A stretch of 64,000 bases of DNA from JANQPX01 sp965222015. Lineage in GTDB: Bacteria > Pseudomonadota > Alphaproteobacteria > Geminicoccales > Geminicoccaceae. The DNA lies in assembly GCA_965222015.1 (NCBI GenBank), contig CBDCTL010000023.1:806001-870000 (forward strand). The letters are read 5' to 3'. Under the pieces are notes generated by a model. It was not told where the DNA came from and did no database searches. It worked only from the letters and a program-made list of their open reading frames with translations. Below, in pieces: positions 35,578 through 44,279 of this stretch (its first letter is position 1; each line of letters begins with the position of its first letter). Both the position numbers and the translations under genes were made by a program.

Positions 35578-37659
35578 ATGGCGTCATCATCGGTTCGGAT
35601 CGGCGTCGACATCGGCGGGACCTTCACCGACGTCGTTCTGGAGACGGATGGCCGTTTTTTTTCGACCAAGTTGCTGACCACCTATGCCGCACCCGAAGAG
35701 GCGATCCTCGAGGGGATCCAGCAGGTCTGTGCGAAGGCGGAGGTCGCGCCGTCGGCGGCCGGACAGGTGATCCACGGCACCACGCTCGCGACCAATGCGC
35801 TGATCGAGCGGCGCGGCGCCAGGACGGCGCTGATCACCACCGAGGGTTTTCGCGACGTCATCGAGATGCGCACCGAGAGTCGCTTCGAGCAGTATGATCT
35901 CGATCTGGTCCTGCCGAAGCCGCTGCTGCCGCGCCGGCGGCGCTATGCGGTGAGGGAGCGCATCGGCGCTGACGGCGGCGTTCTGATCCCGCTGGACATG
36001 GCGGAGGTCGAAGCATTGGCCGACCGGCTCGCCCAGGCCGACTACGAGAGCGTCGCGATCGGCCTCCTGCACGCTTACGCGAATGGCGAGCACGAACGCC
36101 GCATCGCCGAGGTCGTGGCCAAAAAACTGCCCTGCGCGATGATCTCGCTGTCCTCCGAGGTCTCGCCGCAGATGCGGGAATATGAACGCCTCAACACCAC
36201 CGTCGCCAACGCCTATATCAAGCCGCTGATGAAAAGCTATCTCGCCCGGCTGGAAGGGCGGATGCGGGAGATCGGGCTAGACTGCCCGATCTTTCTGATG
36301 CATTCCGGCGGCGGCATCATTTCGCTGGAAAGTGCGGCCGAGTTTCCGGTGCGACTCGTGGAATCGGGTCCTGCCGGCGGTGCCGTCTTCGCCGCCGACA
36401 TCGCGGCGCGCTACGGCCTCGACAAGGTGCTCTCCTTCGACATGGGCGGCACCACGGCCAAGATCTGTCTGATCAAGCATTCCGAGCCGAAGACCAGCCG
36501 CGTGTTCGAGGTCGCGCGAAGCTACCGCTTCAAGAAGGGCTCCGGCATGCCGGTCTCGATCCCGGTGATCGACATGGTGGAGATCGGGGCTGGCGGCGGC
36601 TCGCTCGCTCGTGTGGACGCCATGCGCCAGATCCGGGTCGGGCCGGAGAGTGCGGGCTCCGAGCCGGGCCCCGCCTGCTATGGCCGGGGCGGGAAACAAC
36701 CGGCCGTGACCGACGCCGATCTGCTGCTCGGCAGGCTCGATCCCGAGAATTTCGCGGGCGGCACGATCGCGCTGTCTTCCGAAAACGCGGAGGCGGCCCT
36801 GGACGAGGCAGTGGGCCGCCCGCTCGACATGGATATGACGACGGCCGCCTTCGGCCTGAGCGAGGTGGTGGACGAGAACATGGCGAATGCGGCGCGGGTG
36901 CATGCGGTCGAGAACGGCGAGGATCTTTCCGAATACACCATGATCGCCTTCGGCGGCGCCGCCCCGCTTCATGCCGGACGCTTGTGCGAAAAACTCGGTA
37001 TCGACCGTTTCCTGGTGCCGCCGGGGGCGGGTGTCGGTTCGGCGATCGGGTTTCTGCGAGCACCCTTCAGCTTCGAGGCGACGAAAAGCGTCTATATGCG
37101 ACTATCAGCCTTCGATGCGGCCGCGGCCCGGACCATCCTCGACGATCTTCGAGACGAGGCCACGGCGTTCGTTCGAAGCTGCGACGCCGAGGCCGAGATC
37201 GAAGCGGACTCCAAGGTCTATATGCGCTATCGCGGCCAGGGCTGGGAGATCCCGGTGGCGCTCGCCGCCAAGGACGCCGCCGACCCGGACGCCGAACGTT
37301 TTTCGGCGTTGTTCGAAGAGGCGTACAAAAAACTGTTCGCGCGCGTGGTCGAGGGCACGGATGTCGAGATCACGGTCTGGGCGGTGAACGTCAGCACGCC
37401 GAAGACACGGCCTGACGCGATCACGCCGGCCACGCCCCGCGCTGCGGCCGATACCGGGGGCGCGCGCCGCCTCTTCGATCCGGCACTCGGCGAACGGGTC
37501 GAAGCCGCCGTGGTCGCCCGCACTTCCATGGAGACCGGCATGACGGCCGAGGGCCCTGCCCTGGTCACCGAGGACGAAACCACCATCGTCCTCCCTTCGA
37601 GCCGCCGCGCGATCCGCCAGCCGGACGGCTGCATCGACGTCACGCTGAAGGAGGGTTGA
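35578..37659 (+). CDS. hyuA: Hydantoinase/oxoprolinase family protein, HyuA subunit
   Basis: HyuA-type subunits bind ATP and, with HyuB, open hydantoin or 5-oxoproline rings. The 693-residue protein starts at the ATG at 35578 (MASSSVRIGVDIGG). The N-terminal actin-like phosphate loop is GVDIGGTFTDVVLE, and the second is FDMGGTTAKICLI near residue 290. The family motifs HGTTLATNALIERRG and VESGPAGGAVFAA are present. The C-terminal region (SKVYMRYRGQGWEI) matches the HyuA family. Exact substrate cannot be read from sequence: N-methylhydantoin, 5-oxoproline or acetophenone-carboxylase-like use are all possible. It is followed by hyuB after three bases. Confidence 0.9.
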   Translation: MASSSVRIGVDIGGTFTDVVLETDGRFFSTKLLTTYAAPEEAILEGIQQVCAKAEVAPSAAGQVIHGTTLATNALIERRGARTALITTEGFRDVIEMRTESRFEQYDLDLVLPKPLLPRRRRYAVRERIGADGGVLIPLDMAEVEALADRLAQADYESVAIGLLHAYANGEHERRIAEVVAKKLPCAMISLSSEVSPQMREYERLNTTVANAYIKPLMKSYLARLEGRMREIGLDCPIFLMHSGGGIISLESAAEFPVRLVESGPAGGAVFAADIAARYGLDKVLSFDMGGTTAKICLIKHSEPKTSRVFEVARSYRFKKGSGMPVSIPVIDMVEIGAGGGSLARVDAMRQIRVGPESAGSEPGPACYGRGGKQPAVTDADLLLGRLDPENFAGGTIALSSENAEAALDEAVGRPLDMDMTTAAFGLSEVVDENMANAARVHAVENGEDLSEYTMIAFGGAAPLHAGRLCEKLGIDRFLVPPGAGVGSAIGFLRAPFSFEATKSVYMRLSAFDAAAARTILDDLRDEATAFVRSCDAEAEIEADSKVYMRYRGQGWEIPVALAAKDAADPDAERFSALFEEAYKKLFARVVEGTDVEITVWAVNVSTPKTRPDAITPATPRAAADTGGARRLFDPALGERVEAAVVARTSMETGMTAEGPALVTEDETTIVLPSSRRAIRQPDGCIDVTLKEG

Positions 37660-37662
37660 GCC

Positions 37663-39375
37663 ATGGCGAAGCCGCTTTCCGACGTCTCCCGCCAGGTCAT
37701 GTGGAACCGGCTGATCTCGGTGGTCGAGGAGCAGGCGCAGGCACTGGTCAGGACGGCGTTCTCGACCTCGGTCAGGGAAGCCGGCGATCTGTCCGCGGGC
37801 GTCTACGACACCGAGGGCCGGATGCTCGCGCAGGCGGTTACAGGCACGCCCGGCCACGTCAACGCCATGGCCGAATCGGTCGGCCATTTCATCCGCCGCA
37901 TCGGCCGTCAGAACATGTTCGAAGGCGACGTGCTGATCACCAACGATCCCTGGGAGGGCACCGGGCATCTGCACGACATCACCGTGGTCACCCCGACCTT
38001 CATGGACGGCTATCTCGTCGGCTTCTTCGCCTGCACCGCCCACATCACCGACATCGGCGGGCGCGGCTTCGGCGTGGATGCGAACTCGGTCTACGAGGAA
38101 GGCCTCTACATCCCCGTCATGAAATTCGCCGAGCGCGGTGAGGTCGACAGGACGCTCCTGAGGATCATCCGCGGCAATGTCCGCGAGCCGGATCAGCTGG
38201 TCGGCGACATCCATGCGCTCGCCACCTGCAATGAAGTCGGTCAGCGCCGGCTGATCGACATGATGCGCGAGTTCGATATTTTTGACTTGAAGGATATTTC
38301 GACCTTCATTCTGGAAAACTCGAAGCGCGCCACCATCGAGCGCATCGCCGCGTTGCCAAGGCGATCGGCCGATGGCACGCTCAGAATCGACGGCTACGAC
38401 CAGCCCATCGACCTCAAAGTCAAGCTCGTCATCGCCGATGACCGCATCACCTGCGATTTTACGGGGACGTCGGGGGTCGATCGGAAAGGCATCAACGTGC
38501 CGCTGGTCTACACCAAGGCCTATGCCTGCTACGCGCTGAAATGCGCGATCGCGCCGGACATCCCGAACAATGCCGCCTCGCTCGAGCCGTTCGAGATCAG
38601 CGCTCCCGAGGGCTCGATCCTGAACGCGCCTCATCCCGCCCCGGTGGCGCTCCGGCACATCATCGGCCACATGATCCCCGACACGGTCTATGCGGCGCTG
38701 GACCGGATCCTGCCGGAGACCGTCCCGGCGGAAGGGGCGGGCAGCCTCTGCAATTTCCAGGTCTCGCTCCGACCGAGAACGGACGCGCCGCCGCCGCCGG
38801 GCGCGCGCCGCTCGGAGGTCCTGACCTTCAATTCCGGCGGCTCGGGTGCTCGGCCGCATCTGGACGGCATGAATGCCACCGCCTTTCCCTCGGGCGTGAT
38901 GACCATGCCGGTGGAGGCGACCGAGCAGGTGGGCCCGGTGATCATCTGGCGAAAGGAGCTGCGACCGGACAGCGGCGGGGCGGGGCGGCAGCGGGGCGGG
39001 CTCGGCCAGTTCATGGAGGTGGGGGCGGTCGAAGGACATGAGTTCGATTTCCAGGCGATGTTCGACCGCGTGCGCCACCCGGCGCGCGGCCGGCAGGGGG
39101 GCAAGGATGGCGCGCCCACGACGATCGCCAGAGATGACGGCGAAAAAATGCGCGGCAAGGGCAAGCAGTTCGTGCCCCACGGACGCAAGGTGATGCTCGC
39201 CTTTCCCGGCGGCGCCGGCTACGGCGATCCGTCCGAGCGCGCGAAGGTTGACGTGATGCGGGACCTCGCCGAAGGCTACATCACCGCCGAGACCGCGAAG
39301 CGCGATTATGGCCTTTCCGATGCCGAGGTCCGGGCGGTGGCCGACGCGGTCAGACGCGGCGAGGCGCCGACTTGA
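37663..39375 (+). CDS. hyuB: Hydantoinase B/oxoprolinase family protein, HyuB subunit
   Basis: The 570-residue partner of HyuA. Characteristic segments are QAQALVRTAFSTSVREAGDL, GHVNAMAESVGHF, NDPWEGTGHLHDITVVTP and FTGTSGVDRKGINVPLVYT. The glycine-rich C-terminal segment SGGAGRQRGGLGQFMEVG is followed by the typical ending LAFPGGAGYGDPSER. GGAGG upstream of the ATG at 37663 is a strong ribosome site, and the gap to hyuA is three bases, so the subunits are co-expressed. The carboxy terminus overlaps the next gene's TTG start. Confidence 0.92.
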   Translation: MAKPLSDVSRQVMWNRLISVVEEQAQALVRTAFSTSVREAGDLSAGVYDTEGRMLAQAVTGTPGHVNAMAESVGHFIRRIGRQNMFEGDVLITNDPWEGTGHLHDITVVTPTFMDGYLVGFFACTAHITDIGGRGFGVDANSVYEEGLYIPVMKFAERGEVDRTLLRIIRGNVREPDQLVGDIHALATCNEVGQRRLIDMMREFDIFDLKDISTFILENSKRATIERIAALPRRSADGTLRIDGYDQPIDLKVKLVIADDRITCDFTGTSGVDRKGINVPLVYTKAYACYALKCAIAPDIPNNAASLEPFEISAPEGSILNAPHPAPVALRHIIGHMIPDTVYAALDRILPETVPAEGAGSLCNFQVSLRPRTDAPPPPGARRSEVLTFNSGGSGARPHLDGMNATAFPSGVMTMPVEATEQVGPVIIWRKELRPDSGGAGRQRGGLGQFMEVGAVEGHEFDFQAMFDRVRHPARGRQGGKDGAPTTIARDDGEKMRGKGKQFVPHGRKVMLAFPGGAGYGDPSERAKVDVMRDLAEGYITAETAKRDYGLSDAEVRAVADAVRRGEAPT

Positions 39376-40592
39376 GCGCGCATCAGACGTTCGAGCCGCC
39401 GAAAAAATCCAGCTACGACGTGGTCATCGTCGGCGGCGCGATCTACGGCTCGTCGACCGCCTGGTTTCTGACGAGCAACCCCGATTTCGACGGCTCGGTC
39501 CTGGTGGTCGAGCGGGATCCTTCCTACGAGTGGTGCTCCACCACCCGCACCAACAGCTGCATCCGCCAGCAGTTCAGCAGCGCCCTGAACATCAGCATCT
39601 CGCAGTTCACGGCCGAATTCATCAAGAATTTTCGCACCCATATGGGTGGGGAGGAGCGGGTGCCCGAGCTTTCGATCCGGAATTTCGGCTATCTCTATCT
39701 CGCCGGCGACGAAGGCTTCGCGAGCGCGCTCAGGCGAAACCAGAAGCTGCAGGCCGACCTCGGCGCCGGCACCAGGCTGATGACGCCGGACGAGATCCTC
39801 GCCGCCTATCCCTTCTATCAACTCGACGACGTCATCCTCGGCAGCCACAACACCAAAGACGAAGGCTATTGGGACGGCGTCACCGTCTTCGACTGGTTTC
39901 GCCGCCTGGCCCGCGAACGCGGTGCCGACTATCTGACCAACGAGGTGGTCGGCATGACCCTGGATGCAGCCGGCCGTCGGGTCCTGAGCGTTACGCTCGC
40001 GACCGGCGAGACCGTCGCCTGCGGCCAGGTCGTGAACGCCTCCGGCCCGCGCGCCACCGCGACCGCGCGCATGGCCGGCATCGGGATCCCGGTCGAGCCG
40101 AGAAAGCGCTACAGCTACGTCTTCGCGGCCGAAAAACCTCTGGATCGCGTCCTGCCGCTGACCATCGATCCCTCGGGCGTGCATATGCGCAGCGACGGAA
40201 TGTACTATCTCGCCGGCTGCGCGCCCGATGACGATCCCGCCGTCGACGCCGAGGATTTCGTCGAGGATCACAGCCTCTGGGAGGAGAAGGTCTGGCCGAT
40301 CCTGGCCGCGCGGGTGCCGCGCTTCGAGGCGGTGAAGCTGATCCGCTCCTGGGTCTGCCATTACGCCTTCAACACGCTCGATCAGAACGCGATCGTCGGT
40401 CCCCACACCAGCGTCGGCAATTTCCACTTCCTGAACGGCTTTTCCGGCCACGGCCTGCAGCAGTCCCCGGCCATCGGCCGCGGCCTCGCCGAGCTGATCA
40501 TCTATGGCAAATACAGGAGCCTCGATCTGACACCGTTTCACTACCAGCGCATCGAAGAGGGCCGTCCCTTCGAGGAGCAGGCGGTTATCTGA
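39372..40592 (+). CDS. FAD-dependent amino-acid/sarcosine oxidase-like oxidoreductase (DAO family)
   Basis: The 406-residue protein starts at a TTG that overlaps the hyuB stop (TTGA). The N-terminal FAD-binding fold is VVIVGGAIYGSSTAWFL, ending at the acidic residue in VLVVERD. CSTTRTNSCIRQQFSSALNI lines the flavin site in sarcosine-oxidase-like members. The C-terminal FAD motif is FHFLNGFSGHGLQQSPAIGRG. Coupling to hyuAB suggests it oxidises an amino acid released from the opened ring, such as sarcosine from N-methylhydantoin. That is inference, and no carbamoylsarcosine amidase is seen nearby. The likely cofactor is FAD, possibly covalent. Confidence 0.85.
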   Translation: MSAHQTFEPPKKSSYDVVIVGGAIYGSSTAWFLTSNPDFDGSVLVVERDPSYEWCSTTRTNSCIRQQFSSALNISISQFTAEFIKNFRTHMGGEERVPELSIRNFGYLYLAGDEGFASALRRNQKLQADLGAGTRLMTPDEILAAYPFYQLDDVILGSHNTKDEGYWDGVTVFDWFRRLARERGADYLTNEVVGMTLDAAGRRVLSVTLATGETVACGQVVNASGPRATATARMAGIGIPVEPRKRYSYVFAAEKPLDRVLPLTIDPSGVHMRSDGMYYLAGCAPDDDPAVDAEDFVEDHSLWEEKVWPILAARVPRFEAVKLIRSWVCHYAFNTLDQNAIVGPHTSVGNFHFLNGFSGHGLQQSPAIGRGLAELIIYGKYRSLDLTPFHYQRIEEGRPFEEQAVI

Positions 40593-41260
40593 CGGCGGCC
40601 TGGTCACGCCGGTGGGCGAATACGGTGATCACGCTGTCGGATGTCGCTCGCCGACGATGCCTCCGGCGGTTTCACCTGTCTCGTCATCGGCCGCCACATC
40701 CGGCAAATGCGCGTCGACGGGCCGCGCCCCTCCCCTCCGTCCGCGCCGAATTCTCTTGCGGACGTCAAGCCTCCGTCAACCCACCCGCGCCAAGCTGTTT
40801 TATGGTCCATGCGATCCTGGGAATCCGTCCGTGCGCAAGAGAGATTGGGCGGGGCTCGGATTCCAGGATCGCATGGACCGGGAAGCGGATGGGACGATAG
40901 CGATGGCCGGTTAACGAAGGGTGAATGCGGATGCTCTCCTCGACGTATGGATCGAAAGGTTGCGGGGACGTCGTGACACCGTTTTGACCTTGAAAGAACG
41001 CATCGTGACATCTGAAAACAATAAGGTGCTACGGCGCATGATCTCGATCCTGGGACCGAATGACGGAACCGAGATGAACGTCATGCCATCTCGGAAGCGG
41101 CATGAGAGCTTCCGTGAGGGCGCGCGGCCGCAGCGCGTTCGCTTTTTCGCCTGTTCGACCGCGAGCCTGCGGCCATCAGGGTTGACATTCGGGTGAATCT
41201 GAGCCGTCTGCCGATATTCCGCACCCGGACCATCCCTGGATATCGATTCGGAGACCCGCC
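40593..41260. other. Gap of 668 bases without a convincing gene
   Basis: Several short frames exist on both strands here, but none resembles a known protein or has a well-placed ribosome site. The best is a GTG frame at 40921-41196 (91 codons), which I do not annotate. The gap holds a long inverted repeat (40804-40879). It probably also contains the leader of the YqaA-like gene. Confidence 0.5.
40804..40879. repeat. Long inverted repeat, 23-24-base arms around a 29-base loop
   Basis: GGTCCATGCGATCCTGG followed by GAATCCG (40804-40827) is matched by its complement at 40857-40879, differing only by one extra G. The arms are far longer than a normal terminator stem and no T-run follows, so this looks like a small palindromic element or a degenerate insertion. 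A bidirectional terminator after the FAD gene is the alternative. Confidence 0.75.
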
Positions 41261-41896
41261 TTGAGCCAGCTTGAAGCCGCGAGCACCGCACCGGAGACCG
41301 AGATCAAAGGGCCGGGCTGGCTGCGCGGGCTCTATCTCTGGACGCTCCGCCAGGCGGCGTCGCCGCACGCGCTCTGGATCCTGGCGGCGGTCGCCTTCAT
41401 CGAAAGCTCGATCTTCCCGATCCCGCCGGACATTCTCCTGATCCCGATGGTGATCGCCATGCGCGATCGGGCCTGGCTGATCGCCGGGATCTGCACCGTC
41501 GCCTCGGTGGCCGGCGGCATGGCCGGCTACGGCATCGGCTATTTCCTCTACGAAAGCCTCGGCCAGGCGATCCTGGAGTTCTACGGCAAGCTCGAAAAGT
41601 TCGAGAGTTTTCAAGCCCTCTACAACGAGTGGGGGGCCTGGATCGTGATGATGGCCGGGCTCACGCCCTTCCCCTACAAGGTGATCACCATCGCGAGCGG
41701 CGTCACCGGGCTGAACGTGGTCACCTTCACGATCTTCTCGATCATCGCCCGGGGCATCCGCTTCTTCTTCATCGCCTGGCTGCTCTGGAAGTTCGGCGCG
41801 CCGATCAAGACCTTCATCGAGAAATATCTGGGACTCTTGACGATCGTCTTCTTCGTCCTGCTGTTCGCCGGATTTCTGGTGCTGAAGTTTTTGTGA
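41261..41896 (+). CDS. YqaA/DedA-like inner-membrane protein
   Basis: This 211-residue protein has four or five hydrophobic segments and resembles the YqaA branch of the DedA/SNARE-associated (VTT) superfamily, which includes flippase-like lipid transporters. Recognisable features are FIESSIFPIPPDILLIPMV, with acidic and proline residues in a re-entrant loop, and GAWIVMMAGLTPFPYKVITI, which contains the conserved G.(T/F)P.P.K pattern. The start is the TTG at 41261, with GGAG eight bases upstream. It appears to be a single-gene unit. The substrate is unknown. Confidence 0.82.
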   Translation: MSQLEAASTAPETEIKGPGWLRGLYLWTLRQAASPHALWILAAVAFIESSIFPIPPDILLIPMVIAMRDRAWLIAGICTVASVAGGMAGYGIGYFLYESLGQAILEFYGKLEKFESFQALYNEWGAWIVMMAGLTPFPYKVITIASGVTGLNVVTFTIFSIIARGIRFFFIAWLLWKFGAPIKTFIEKYLGLLTIVFFVLLFAGFLVLKFL

Positions 41897-41913
41897 CGAG
41901 GCCCGTGTTCGGT

Positions 41914-42020
41914 TAGTGGTATGACCACATCAGAAGATTCAGTAGGCAGGCGCATAACATGTTGATTCGGAATTTGGTTTCAGGACTCCATGTGAATCAG
42001 ATGATGTGGTCATACCACTA
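41914..42020. repeat. Imperfect 28-base inverted repeat flanking 51 bases; MITE-like or GntR-type operator pair
   Basis: The arm 41914-41941 (TAGTGGTATGACCACATCA, then three mismatched bases and GATTCA) is repeated in inverted form at 41993-42020; the outer 19 bases are perfect. Each arm contains TGGT-N3-ACCA (TGGTATGACCA at 41917-41927), the operator pattern of FadR-type GntR regulators. The whole is bounded by TA on both sides, as expected for an IS630/mariner-derived miniature element. Sequence alone does not decide between the two. Confidence 0.7.
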
Positions 42021-42058
42021 GTCTCCGACGCGAAAATCCAAGAAAACGGATCGCTTCG

Positions 42059-42559
42059 ATGCCATCCAGCTTCTATCACCCGAAGAATGCGAGCCTGCTC
42101 CTGGCGCTCGCCGCGATCGCGATTCTGGGGGCCGTGTTCGCGCTCCAGTATCTGGCGGGTCTCGAGCCCTGCCGCATGTGCATCTGGCAGCGCTGGCCGT
42201 TCGCGGCGCTCGCGCTGATCGGCGTGATCGGCGCGTTCGCCTGGCCCAGGACGATGCTGACCCTCGCGCTTCTCGCCATGCTGGCGAGCCTCGGCCTTGC
42301 CGGCTATCACGTCGCGGTCGAGCAGGGCTGGCTCGCCCTTCCCGCCGGCTGCGCCGCCGGTTCCGGCGCGAGTTCGGTCGAGGAGCTGAAGGCCATGCTC
42401 GAGGCCGCACCGCCGAGCTGCGATCAGGTCGGGTTTTCCCTGCTCGGCCTCACGCTCGCAGGCTGGAACGCCGTCGCCTCCCTCATCCTCGCTCTCTTCA
42501 CCCTCATCGTCCTCGTCTCCGACCGACGCCAGGCCTCGTTCATGGCTCACCAGACCTGA
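42059..42559 (+). CDS. dsbB: Disulfide bond formation protein DsbB
   Basis: DsbB re-oxidises the periplasmic thiol oxidase DsbA and passes electrons to quinone. The 166 residues make four membrane helices. The first periplasmic loop has the redox pair PCRMC (C38, C41) followed by IWQRWPF. The second loop has C98 and C121, the pair that contacts DsbA. Spacing of both pairs suits the family. The dsbA partner is not in the window. The gene lies just after the 41914-42020 inverted repeat and 94 bases before cimA. Confidence 0.92.
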   Translation: MPSSFYHPKNASLLLALAAIAILGAVFALQYLAGLEPCRMCIWQRWPFAALALIGVIGAFAWPRTMLTLALLAMLASLGLAGYHVAVEQGWLALPAGCAAGSGASSVEELKAMLEAAPPSCDQVGFSLLGLTLAGWNAVASLILALFTLIVLVSDRRQASFMAHQT

Positions 42560-42653
42560 CCCAGGCCCGGCTCCGGCAAGTCAAGCCCCTGGCGGCCCGC
42601 CAGGGGATCTGCTACCGAACAGGTCTTTCCCGTCTCGAACCTCGTGAATCAAG

Positions 42654-44279
42654 ATGACCGAACGCCTTTACATCTACGACACCACCCTGCGCGACGGCGC
42701 GCAGATGGAAGGGGTCGACTTCACCGCCGCCGACAAGGTGGCGATCACGGAAATGCTGGACCGGCTCGGCATCGACTACATCGAGGGCGGCTGGCCCGGC
42801 GCCAATCCCACGGACGAGGCGTTCTTCCAGAACCCGCCCGCGCGCGAAAAGGCGAAGCTCTGCGCCTTCGGCATGACCAGGCGTGCCGGCCGCAGCGCCG
42901 CCAACGATCCGGTGCTGGCCCCTCTTCTGCAGGCCAAGGCCGATGCGATCACCCTGGTCGGCAAGACGTCGGCGGGGCAGGTGGAAAAGGCACTCGGCGC
43001 GTCGCTCGACGAGAATCTGAAGATGATCGCGGACAGCCTCGCCGAGGCGAAGAAGCGCGCCTCCGAGGTGATGCTGGACGCCGAGCATTTTTTTGACGGA
43101 TTCGAGGCCGATCCCGGCTATGCGCTCGCCTGTCTGGAGGCGGCGATCGGCGCCGGCGCCCGCTGGGTGGTGCTCTGCGACACCAATGGCGGCCGTCTGC
43201 CCCACGAGATTTCTCGCGCGGTCGAGAAGGTGCTTTCGATCGTTCCAGCCGAGAAGCTCGGCATTCATACCCACAACGACACGGAAAACGCGGTCGCCAA
43301 CAGCCTGGCTGCGGTGCAGGCCGGCGCGCGCCAGGTCCAGGGCACGCTGAACGGCCTCGGCGAGCGCTGCGGCAACGCCAATCTGATCACCCTGCTCCCG
43401 ACCCTGATGCTCAAAATGGGATATGCAACGGGGGTCGACGAGGCGAGCCTCGTCCAGCTCACCGAGATCTCGCGATCGATCGACGAGCGGCTGAACCGCA
43501 ATCCGGACGCGCATGCCGCCTATGTCGGCGCCAACGCCTTCACCCACAAAGCGGGGCTGCACGCGTCCGCGGTCGCCAAGGATCCGACCTTCTACGAGCA
43601 TATCGCGCCCGAAAAGATCGGCAATCGCCGGACCATCCTGGTTTCGAACCAGGCCGGGCGCTCGAACCTGATGGCGAGGCTGTCCGACATCGGCCTGGAC
43701 GCCGCCGTCTCCGATGATCAGGTCCGCGATCTGCTCGGCGTGATCAAGGAGCGCGAGGCGAACGGCTATGCCTATGAGGGGGCGGATGCCAGCTTCGAGC
43801 TGCTCGCGAGGCGGCGTTTCGGCGAGGTCGGCGACTATTTCCGCCTGATCAGCTTTCGCATCATCGACGAACGCCGCTTCAACGCCCGAAACGAGCTCGT
43901 CACCATGTCCGAGGCGACCATCAAGGTCGAGGTCGGAGGCGACAGCCGCATGATCGTCGCCGAGGGCAACGGCCCGGTGAACGCCCTCGATTCGGCCCTT
44001 CGCCAGGCGCTTTCGCCCACCTTTCCCGACCTCGAGCACATGCATCTCGCCGACTACAAGGTCCGCATTCTGACGCCCGATGCCGGCACCGCCGCGGTCA
44101 CCCGCGTGATCATCGAGAGCGTCGACGATCAGGGACGGCGCTGGTCGACGGTCGGGGTCTCGACCAACGTCATCGACGCCTCGTACAACGCGCTGCACGA
44201 TGCCATCACCTACAAGCTGTTCAGCGACGGCGCCGCCGGCGACGAGGCCACCGGCAAGGTCACCGTCCTTGGAAGGTGA
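42654..44279 (+). CDS. cimA: Citramalate synthase CimA
   Basis: CimA condenses pyruvate and acetyl-CoA to (R)-citramalate, the threonine-independent entry to isoleucine synthesis. The 541 residues begin with the DRE-TIM metal motif YDTTLRDGAQMEGVDF, then EGGWPGANPTDEAFF. HTHNDTENAVANSLAAVQAG and GTLNGLGERCGNANL are active-site regions shared with LeuA. A C-terminal LeuA-type dimer/regulatory domain follows (roughly 400-520). Length and the GWPGANPTD motif fit the long CimA type rather than isopropylmalate synthase. trmJ starts within its last codons. Confidence 0.94.
   Translation: MTERLYIYDTTLRDGAQMEGVDFTAADKVAITEMLDRLGIDYIEGGWPGANPTDEAFFQNPPAREKAKLCAFGMTRRAGRSAANDPVLAPLLQAKADAITLVGKTSAGQVEKALGASLDENLKMIADSLAEAKKRASEVMLDAEHFFDGFEADPGYALACLEAAIGAGARWVVLCDTNGGRLPHEISRAVEKVLSIVPAEKLGIHTHNDTENAVANSLAAVQAGARQVQGTLNGLGERCGNANLITLLPTLMLKMGYATGVDEASLVQLTEISRSIDERLNRNPDAHAAYVGANAFTHKAGLHASAVAKDPTFYEHIAPEKIGNRRTILVSNQAGRSNLMARLSDIGLDAAVSDDQVRDLLGVIKEREANGYAYEGADASFELLARRRFGEVGDYFRLISFRIIDERRFNARNELVTMSEATIKVEVGGDSRMIVAEGNGPVNALDSALRQALSPTFPDLEHMHLADYKVRILTPDAGTAAVTRVIIESVDDQGRRWSTVGVSTNVIDASYNALHDAITYKLFSDGAAGDEATGKVTVLGR

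Noticed and set aside
40921..41196. A 91-codon GTG frame in the gap before the YqaA-like gene
   Set aside because: No family, no properly spaced ribosome site, and composition not better than chance frames.
42612..44198. A 528-codon open frame on the minus strand opposite cimA
   Set aside because: The plus strand carries complete CimA motifs; the antisense frame has none.
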